Origin: CAZXWK01 sp964644675
Lineage (GTDB): Bacteria; Actinomycetota; Coriobacteriia; Anaerosomatales; JAAXUF01
Direction: 5' to 3'
Assembly: GCA_964644675.1 (NCBI GenBank)
Contig: CAZXWK010000001.1
Coordinates: 95,557 to 159,556, forward strand
DNA: 64,000 nt
Part shown: one piece after another, positions 58,531 to 64,000 of the stretch
Position numbering within the stretch: position 1 is the first letter of the stretch
Layout: every line of letters starts with the position of its first letter
Notes under the pieces: generated by a model
Database searches by the model: none
What the model was told of the DNA's origin: nothing
The model's input: only the letters and a program-made list of their open reading frames with translations
Translations under genes and position numbers: made by a program

Positions 58531-58655
58531 TCGTCTCATGGCCCCGTTTCATCTCGGCGAACCGGCGCGCTCTCAGGGCGTGGACCGGCATCGCTTCACC
58601 GCTCGTGCGGCCCAGGCAGCGGCCCCGCCGACCCCGGAAGAGGGAAGGGTGGAGC

Positions 58656-60320
58656 ATGCAGAGTGACCGCATGAAAGGCGGCCTGTCCAAGGCCCCGCAC
58701 CGCAGCCTGCTCAAGGCCGACGGGTTCACCGACGAGGAGATCGCGCGGCCGCTGATCGCCGTCATCAACTCGGCGAACGAGATCATCCCTGGGCACCTGA
58801 TGCTCGACAAGATCGCCGACGCGGTGAAGACCGGCATCCTGATCGGTGGCGGCACGCCGGTCGAGATCACCACGATCGGCGTCTGCGACGGCATCGCGAT
58901 GAACCACGCCGGGATGCGCTACTCGCTCGCGAGCCGCGAGACCATCGCCGACTCGGTCGAGATCGCCGTCGCGGCGCACGCGTTCGACGCGGTCGTGCTC
59001 ATCCCCAACTGCGACAAGGTCATCCCCGGCATGCTCATGGCCGCCGCGCGGCTCGACCTGCCGACCGTCGTCATCAGCGGCGGCCCGATGCTCGCCGGCC
59101 GCGGCCCCAACGGTGAAGCGGTCGATCTCGACACCGTGTTCACCGCGGTGGGCAAGGTCGCGGGCGGCACCATGAGCGAGGAGGACCTGCTGGTCCTCGA
59201 GGACAACGCGTGCCCCACGTGCGGCAGCTGCGCCGGGCTCTTCACCGCCAACTCGATGAACTGCCTGGTGGAGGCGATCGGCATGGGGCTGCCGGGCAAC
59301 GGTACCGTTCCGGCGGTCTACTCAGAGCGGATCCGGCTCGCCAAGAAGGCGGGCATGCGCGTCATGGACCTGCTCCGCGATGGCGTCACGGCACGCCAGG
59401 TCATGACGCGCGACGCGGTCCGCAACGCGATGACGCTCGATATGGCCTTCGGCGGCAGCAGCAACACGGTGCTGCACCTCACGGCGATCGCGCACGAGGC
59501 GGGCGCCGACATCACGCTCGACGACTGGGCCGAGATCAGCGCCAAGACTCCGAACCTGGTGCGCATCAGCCCGGCGAGCGACCTGCACATGGAGGACCTC
59601 TACCACGTCGGCGGCATCCCGACGATCCTGCGCGAGCTCGACAAGCGCGGCCTGATCGTGCGCGACGCGATGACGGTGAGCGGCGCGACCGCGGGCGAGA
59701 TCGCCGACGCCGCCCGCGACGCCGACGGCCGCGTCGTGCGGACACTCGACGACCCGTACTACCCCGAGGGCGGCCTGCGCGTGCTGCGCGGCAACATCGC
59801 CCCCGACGGCGCGGTCGTCAAGCAGTCGGCCGTGCCCGCCGAGATGCGCGTCCACACCGGCCCCGCGCGGGTGTTCGACTCCGAGGAGGACGCGGTCACC
59901 GCGATCCTCGGCGGGCGGATCGTCGAGGGCGACGTCGTCGTCATCCGCTACGAGGGTCCCAAGGGCGGGCCGGGCATGCGCGAGATGCTCACGCCGACCT
60001 CGGCGATCGCGGGCATGCCCGAGCTGGCGCGGAGCGTCGCGCTCATCACCGACGGCCGCTTCTCCGGCGCGACCAAGGGCCCGGCGGTCGGCCACGTCTC
60101 GCCCGAGGCCGCGGCGGGCGGGCCCATCGCGCTCATCGCCGAGGGCGACTCGATCACCGTCGACATCGACGCCGCCACGCTCACCCTGAGCGTTGACGCG
60201 GCCGAACTGGAAGCGCGCCGGGCGGCATGGACGCCGCCCGCGCCGCGCGTGACCACCGGCGTGCTCTCGCGCTACGCGAAGCTCGTCTCGAGTGCGGACA
60301 AGGGGGCGGTGCTGTCATGA
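58656..60320 (+). CDS. ilvD: Dihydroxy-acid dehydratase
   Basis: A 554-residue Fe-S dehydratase that converts dihydroxy-isovalerate and dihydroxy-methylvalerate to their 2-oxoacids. Motifs are VGVCDGIAMNH-type IGVCDGIAMNHAGM, LIPNCDKVIPGML, NACPTCGSCAGLFTANSMN and DGRFSGATKGPAVGHVSPEA. The ATG at 58656 follows GGAAGGGTGGAGC. The stop overlaps the ilvB start (ATGA). The T-box lies upstream. Confidence 0.96.
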   Translation: MQSDRMKGGLSKAPHRSLLKADGFTDEEIARPLIAVINSANEIIPGHLMLDKIADAVKTGILIGGGTPVEITTIGVCDGIAMNHAGMRYSLASRETIADSVEIAVAAHAFDAVVLIPNCDKVIPGMLMAAARLDLPTVVISGGPMLAGRGPNGEAVDLDTVFTAVGKVAGGTMSEEDLLVLEDNACPTCGSCAGLFTANSMNCLVEAIGMGLPGNGTVPAVYSERIRLAKKAGMRVMDLLRDGVTARQVMTRDAVRNAMTLDMAFGGSSNTVLHLTAIAHEAGADITLDDWAEISAKTPNLVRISPASDLHMEDLYHVGGIPTILRELDKRGLIVRDAMTVSGATAGEIADAARDADGRVVRTLDDPYYPEGGLRVLRGNIAPDGAVVKQSAVPAEMRVHTGPARVFDSEEDAVTAILGGRIVEGDVVVIRYEGPKGGPGMREMLTPTSAIAGMPELARSVALITDGRFSGATKGPAVGHVSPEAAAGGPIALIAEGDSITVDIDAATLTLSVDAAELEARRAAWTPPAPRVTTGVLSRYAKLVSSADKGAVLS

Positions 60321-62071
60321 GCGAACGCATGACGGGAGCGCAGGCGCTCGTCAGGGCGCTCGAACTCGAGGGGGTGGAGCTGTTGTTCGGGTACCCCGGC
60401 GGCGTGGTGCTCCCGATCTTCGACGCGCTCTACGACTCAGAGAAGGTCCGGACGGTCCTGCCGCGGCACGAGCAGGGCGCCGTTCACATGGCCGACGGCT
60501 ACGCACGGGCGACGGGCCGCTGCGGCGTCGCGCTCGTGACGAGCGGTCCGGGTGCGACCAACACGGTCACGGGTATCGCGAACGCGTACATGGACTCGAT
60601 CCCGCTCGTCGTGTTCACGGGCCAGGTCGCCTCGGCGGTCATCGGTACCGACGCGTTCCAGGAGTCCGACATCACCGGGATCACGCTGCCGGTGACCAAG
60701 CACAACTACCTCATCAAGGACGCGAACGAACTGCCCGAGATCGTGAAAGAGGCGTTCCACATCGCGACCACGGGCCGCCCCGGTCCGGTGCTCATCGACA
60801 TCCCGGCCGACGTGGGCAAGGCCGAGATCGACTTCGAGTGGCCCGAGAGCGTGAACCTGCCGGGCTACAAGCCGACGACGAAGGGCCACACCCGCCAGAT
60901 CAAGCAGGCGGCGGGGCTGATCGCCAAGGCCCGGCGGCCGCTGCTGTACGCGGGTGGCGGGGTCCTCTCGGCGGATGCGGCCAAGGAACTCAAGGAGCTC
61001 GCCGAGCTCATGCAGCTTCCGGTGGTCACCACGCTGATGGGCAAGGGTGCGTTCCCGGAGGACCACCACCTGTTCATCGGGATGCCCGGCATGCACGGCG
61101 CCAAGTACACCAACTACACCATCACCGAGACGGACCTGCTCGTCGCGGTGGGCGTGCGCTTCGACGACCGCGTGACCGGCAAGCTCTCGGCGTTCGCGAG
61201 CAAGGCCAAGGTCATCCACATCGACGTGGATCCGGCCGAGATCGGCAAGAACAAGCCGGTCGACGTGCCTATCGTGGGCGACGCGAAGCCGGTCCTCTCG
61301 GCGTTGGTCGACGAGCTGCGCAAGACGGGCGCCGAGCCCAAGACCGAGGCGTGGATACGCGCGGTCGACGACTGGCGCACGCAGTTCCCGCTGCACTACC
61401 ACGAGTCGACCGACGTCATCATGCCCGAGCAGGTCGTGCAGACCCTCGACCGGCTCACCGCGGGCCGCAAGCGGATCATCTGCACCGAGGTCGGCCAGAA
61501 CCAGATGTGGGCGTGCCAGTACACGCACCTGACCGAGCCGCGCTCGTGGGTGAGCTCGGGCGGCCTGGGGACGATGGGCTTCGGACTGCCGGCGGCGATC
61601 GGCGCACAGCTGGGCTGCCCCGACCACCTGGTCATCGACGTCGCGGGTGACGGCTCGATCCAGATGAACAGCCAGGAGATGGCGACGGCGGCGCTCAACG
61701 GCGCGCCGGTCAAGGTCGTCATCCTCAACAACGGCTACCTGGGCATGGTCCGCCAGTGGCAGGAGCTCTTCTACGGGAAGCGCTACTCGTCCTCGACGCT
61801 CGAGCAGGACTGCCCGGACTTCGTGAAGCTCGCCGAGGCGTACGGCTGGACCGGCCTGCGCGTCGACAAGCCGGCGGACCTGGAGAAGACGCTCGCCGCC
61901 GCATTCGACGCCGAGGGGCCGGTCATGGTCGACGTCCGCGTCAGCCGCGAGGAGTGCGTGTTCCCCATGGTCGCGCCGGGCGGCTCGATCGACGAGATGC
62001 TGGGTGGCGTGCCGGGGGCGCCGGTCTCCGACATGCTCGACGACGCGTTGCTCGAGGAGGTGTGGGAGTAA
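60317..62071 (+). CDS. ilvB: Acetolactate synthase large subunit
   Basis: A 584-residue ThDP enzyme that condenses pyruvate with pyruvate or 2-oxobutyrate. The N-terminal FGYPGGVVLPIFDAL and the catalytic glutamate in LPRHEQGAVHMADGYARATG are present. The FAD-binding middle domain is followed by the ThDP motif GDGSIQMNSQEMATAALNG and NNGYLGMVRQWQELFY. The length is normal for an anabolic enzyme. TAATG overlap with ilvN couples subunit translation. Confidence 0.96.
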   Translation: MSERMTGAQALVRALELEGVELLFGYPGGVVLPIFDALYDSEKVRTVLPRHEQGAVHMADGYARATGRCGVALVTSGPGATNTVTGIANAYMDSIPLVVFTGQVASAVIGTDAFQESDITGITLPVTKHNYLIKDANELPEIVKEAFHIATTGRPGPVLIDIPADVGKAEIDFEWPESVNLPGYKPTTKGHTRQIKQAAGLIAKARRPLLYAGGGVLSADAAKELKELAELMQLPVVTTLMGKGAFPEDHHLFIGMPGMHGAKYTNYTITETDLLVAVGVRFDDRVTGKLSAFASKAKVIHIDVDPAEIGKNKPVDVPIVGDAKPVLSALVDELRKTGAEPKTEAWIRAVDDWRTQFPLHYHESTDVIMPEQVVQTLDRLTAGRKRIICTEVGQNQMWACQYTHLTEPRSWVSSGGLGTMGFGLPAAIGAQLGCPDHLVIDVAGDGSIQMNSQEMATAALNGAPVKVVILNNGYLGMVRQWQELFYGKRYSSSTLEQDCPDFVKLAEAYGWTGLRVDKPADLEKTLAAAFDAEGPVMVDVRVSREECVFPMVAPGGSIDEMLGGVPGAPVSDMLDDALLEEVWE

Positions 62072-62559
62072 TGAAGCACACGCTCTCCGTGCTCGTTGAG
62101 AACAAGCCGGGCGTGCTGACCCGCGTGACCTCGCTCTTCGCGAGGCGCGGCTTCAACATCGACTCGCTCGCGGTGGGTCCCACCGAGGACGAGACGCTTT
62201 CACGCATCACGCTCGTCGTGGTCGCGGCGGACACGCCCATCGAGCAGATCACCAAGCAGCTCCACAAGCTCGTCAACGTCATCAAGATCCAGGACCTCGA
62301 TCCGTCCGAGTCGATCGACCGCGAGCTGGTGCTGTTCAAGGTCAACGCGACCGCCGAGCGGCGCCACGAGGTCATCGAGATCGCGAACGTCTTCCGCGCC
62401 AAGGTCATCGACGTCGGTCGCAATTCGCTCACCATCGAAGCGACCGGCTCGGGCGACAAGCTCCAGGCGATGGAGGACCTGTTCCGCGCGTACGGCATCA
62501 AGGAGCTCGCGCGGACCGGCAAGATCGCGCTCGCGCGCGGCTCGCGGGACGTGGGCTAG
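62071..62559 (+). CDS. ilvN: Acetolactate synthase regulatory subunit
   Basis: A 162-residue ACT-domain subunit (HTLSVLVENKPGVLTRVTSL, FARRGFNIDSLAVGPTED) with the second ACT-like domain after residue 75. It activates IlvB and gives valine feedback inhibition. The ATG overlaps the ilvB stop. Confidence 0.96.
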   Translation: MKHTLSVLVENKPGVLTRVTSLFARRGFNIDSLAVGPTEDETLSRITLVVVAADTPIEQITKQLHKLVNVIKIQDLDPSESIDRELVLFKVNATAERRHEVIEIANVFRAKVIDVGRNSLTIEATGSGDKLQAMEDLFRAYGIKELARTGKIALARGSRDVG

Positions 62560-62659
62560 GCGCGGCGCGCGCACGGACGATCCCCCGCCCAGCGCGGCGG
62601 CACAGATAGCGAACGACAGTCGGGCACCACCGAGAGGGAAAGGTAAGGCGAGAGACACC

Positions 62660-63658
62660 ATGGCCACGATCTACTACGAGAGCGATTGCGATCCCGCCCT
62701 GATCCGCGGCAAGAAGGTCGCGGTCATCGGCTACGGCAGCCAGGGCCACGCGCACGCGCTCAACCTGCACGACTCCGGCGTCGACGTTCGCGTCGGCCTG
62801 CGCACAGACTCGAAGAGCTGGGACAAGGCCAAAGAGGCCGGGCTCAAGGTCATGACGCCCCGCGAGGCGGCCGCCGAGGCCGACCTGGTCATGATCCTGA
62901 CGCCGGACGAGACCCAGGCCCACACGTACTACTCGGAGATCCACGAGTCGATGAGCGCGGGCAAGGCGCTCGCCTTCGCGCACGGCTTCAACATCCGCTT
63001 CGACCAGATCGTGCCGCCGGCCGACGTCGACGTCATCATGATCGCCCCCAAGGGCCCCGGCCACATGGTGCGCCGCGTCTACGTCGAGGGCTCCGGCGTC
63101 CCCAACCTCATCGCGATCCACCAGGACGCGACGGGCAAGGCCCGCGACCTCGCGCTGTCCTACGCGTGGGGCATCGGCGGCGCCCGCGCCGGCGTCATCG
63201 AGACCACCTTCGCCGAGGAGACCGAGACCGACCTCTTTGGCGAGCAGGTCGTGCTGTGCGGCGGCCTGACGCACCTCATCCAGGCTGGGTTCGACACGCT
63301 CGTCGAGGCTGGCTACCAGCCCGAGATCGCGTACTTCGAGTGCCTCCACGAGGTCAAGCTCATCGTCGACCTCATGTTCGAGGGCGGCATGGCCAAGATG
63401 CGCGACTCGATCTCCAACACCGCCGAGTACGGCGACTACTACACGGGCCCCAAGATCATCACGGACGACACCAAGGACGCGATGGCCGAGGCGCTGTGGA
63501 ACATCCAGTCCGGCGGCTTCGCCCGCGACTGGATCCTCGAGAACAAGGCCGGACAGCCGTGGTTCAAGTCGATGCGCCGCATCCACGCCGAGGCGTACGT
63601 CGAGGAAGTGGGCGGCGAGCTGCGCTCGATGTTCTCGTGGATCAAGAAGGACGCGTAG
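62660..63658 (+). CDS. ilvC: Ketol-acid reductoisomerase
   Basis: A 332-residue class I enzyme. The Rossmann motif GYGSQGHAHALNL is near residue 25. The conserved DETQAHTYYSEI, APKGPGHMVRR, the catalytic Asp/Glu of FAEETETDLFGEQ and the late ECLHEVKLIVDLMFEGG follow. It lies 100 bases after ilvN and probably shares the T-box transcript. The ATG has GAAAGG about 11 bases upstream. Confidence 0.96.
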   Translation: MATIYYESDCDPALIRGKKVAVIGYGSQGHAHALNLHDSGVDVRVGLRTDSKSWDKAKEAGLKVMTPREAAAEADLVMILTPDETQAHTYYSEIHESMSAGKALAFAHGFNIRFDQIVPPADVDVIMIAPKGPGHMVRRVYVEGSGVPNLIAIHQDATGKARDLALSYAWGIGGARAGVIETTFAEETETDLFGEQVVLCGGLTHLIQAGFDTLVEAGYQPEIAYFECLHEVKLIVDLMFEGGMAKMRDSISNTAEYGDYYTGPKIITDDTKDAMAEALWNIQSGGFARDWILENKAGQPWFKSMRRIHAEAYVEEVGGELRSMFSWIKKDA

Positions 63659-63690
63659 CGACGCGGGCGTAGCCCGCGCGCCACGCGTCT

Positions 63691-63731
63691 CGGCGTTTCG
63701 AGCGGACGCGTTCCGCGCCGCTCAAACGCCG
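63691..63731. terminator. Long imperfect hairpin after ilvC
   Basis: CGGCGTTT-C-GAGCGG (63691-63705) pairs with CCGCTC-AAACGCCG (63718-63731), giving 14 pairs with one bulge, and lies 33 bases after the ilvC stop. A smaller CGCGGGC/GCCCGCG hairpin (63662-63678) precedes it. Confidence 0.55.
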
Positions 63732-63783
63732 AACGCACGACCCGTATGCCTGGAACCGTTCAAGTGAGGGGAGCACGAACGAG

Positions 63784-64000
63784 ATGCAGAAGAAGTACCT
63801 GATGACGCCCGGCCCGACTCCGGTGCCGGCCGAGGTCATGCTCACGATGGCCGCGCCGATCATCCACCACCGCACGCCGGACTTCTCGGCGGCGTTCCGC
63901 GCGGCGATCGACAACCTGAAGTACGTGTTCAAGACCGAGAGCGACGTGCTGTTGTTCGCGTGCTCGGGCACGGGCGTCATGGAGTCCGCGATCGTGAACT
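63784..64000 (+). CDS. Class V aminotransferase, serine-pyruvate/alanine-glyoxylate type (partial, 3' end beyond window)
   Basis: The first 72 residues of a PLP aminotransferase. KYLMTPGPTPVPAEVMLTMA and IIHHRTPDFSAAF are the family's start, followed by a GTGVMESA segment of the PLP fold. Family members act on serine, alanine or aspartate with glyoxylate or pyruvate. In many genomes a neighbouring serA makes this a serine-pathway gene, but that lies outside the window. The ATG has GAGGGGAG upstream. Confidence 0.85.
   Translation, partial: MQKKYLMTPGPTPVPAEVMLTMAAPIIHHRTPDFSAAFRAAIDNLKYVFKTESDVLLFACSGTGVMESAIVN

Noticed and set aside
1..64000. CRISPR arrays, insertion sequences, prophage or replication origin
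   Set aside because: I saw no regularly spaced repeats, transposase or integrase motifs, and no cluster of DnaA boxes with dnaA or dnaN.

Overview
The window is GC-rich, dense, single-copy bacterial chromosome with no phage, insertion sequence, CRISPR array or rRNA/tRNA gene that I can see. Several features point to Actinomycetota: a DUF2469 protein beside ligA, frequent GTG starts, and a GatCAB amidotransferase. Others suggest an anaerobic or facultative, Gram-positive-walled deep branch such as a coriobacterial or OPB41-like lineage: cell-wall-binding-2 repeats, an S55 (SpoIVB-type) peptidase, carbamate kinase, several Fe-S proteins, a T-box leader, and a homocitrate-synthase-like enzyme clustered with an aconitase-like pair and an isocitrate dehydrogenase. 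The lineage is an inference from gene content only.

Layout. 1-2.1 kb: an exported SdrD-B-repeat surface protein cut by the window edge, and a pilin-like lipoprotein. 2.1-4.5 kb: lpdA and lipA (lipoate metabolism). 4.5-5.9 kb: a ferritin-like/GGDEF diguanylate cyclase and a hairpin-rich intergenic region. 5.9-11.0 kb: a tightly coupled run of DUF2469, ligA, a membrane protein, a CPBP membrane protease and a second CPBP protease carrying an N-terminal two-cluster ferredoxin. 11.1-19.5 kb: gatC-gatA, then a UbiB-like kinase with a phasin-like protein, an AIM24 protein, a repeat-rich membrane protein, gatB and a DUF488 gene. 19.5-25.6 kb: an S55 peptidase-like exported protein, a CapA-like phosphoesterase, a DegV protein and glpK. 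25.7-31.2 kb: a PASTA protein, a divergent DUF1269 pair, an ADP-ribosylglycohydrolase and a double-META lipoprotein. 31.2-43.8 kb: an Fe-S protein, a PsiE-like protein, the NAD-salvage pair pncB-pncA, carbamate kinase with a perfect CRP/FNR-type operator, two further DegV genes in tandem, a flavoprotein, a GNAT enzyme, a 3-hydroxyisobutyrate-dehydrogenase-like enzyme and a glutaredoxin. 43.9-51.6 kb: a NYN-domain protein, a cell-wall peptidase with CWB2 repeats, a fused RlmKL methyltransferase, a YgjP metallopeptidase, a BrkB membrane protein and an AcuC-like deacetylase. 51.6-64 kb: a carbon and amino acid block with the synthase/dehydratase/dehydrogenase set, then ilvD-ilvB-ilvN-ilvC behind a T-box leader, and the start of an aminotransferase.

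How the genes work together. The last block probably supplies 2-oxoglutarate and branched-chain amino acids. The 51.7-56.9 kb enzymes look like leucine genes at first sight, but the dehydrogenase carries isocitrate-type and NADP-type residues and the small dehydratase subunit has an unusual recognition loop. A Re-citrate-synthase/aconitase/isocitrate-dehydrogenase route is therefore at least as likely as leucine synthesis. The most unusual individual proteins are the ferredoxin-CPBP protease fusion (9822-11021) and the ferritin-like/GGDEF fusion (4525-5553). Both combine a predicted metal or redox centre with an output domain and could be redox or oxygen sensors.
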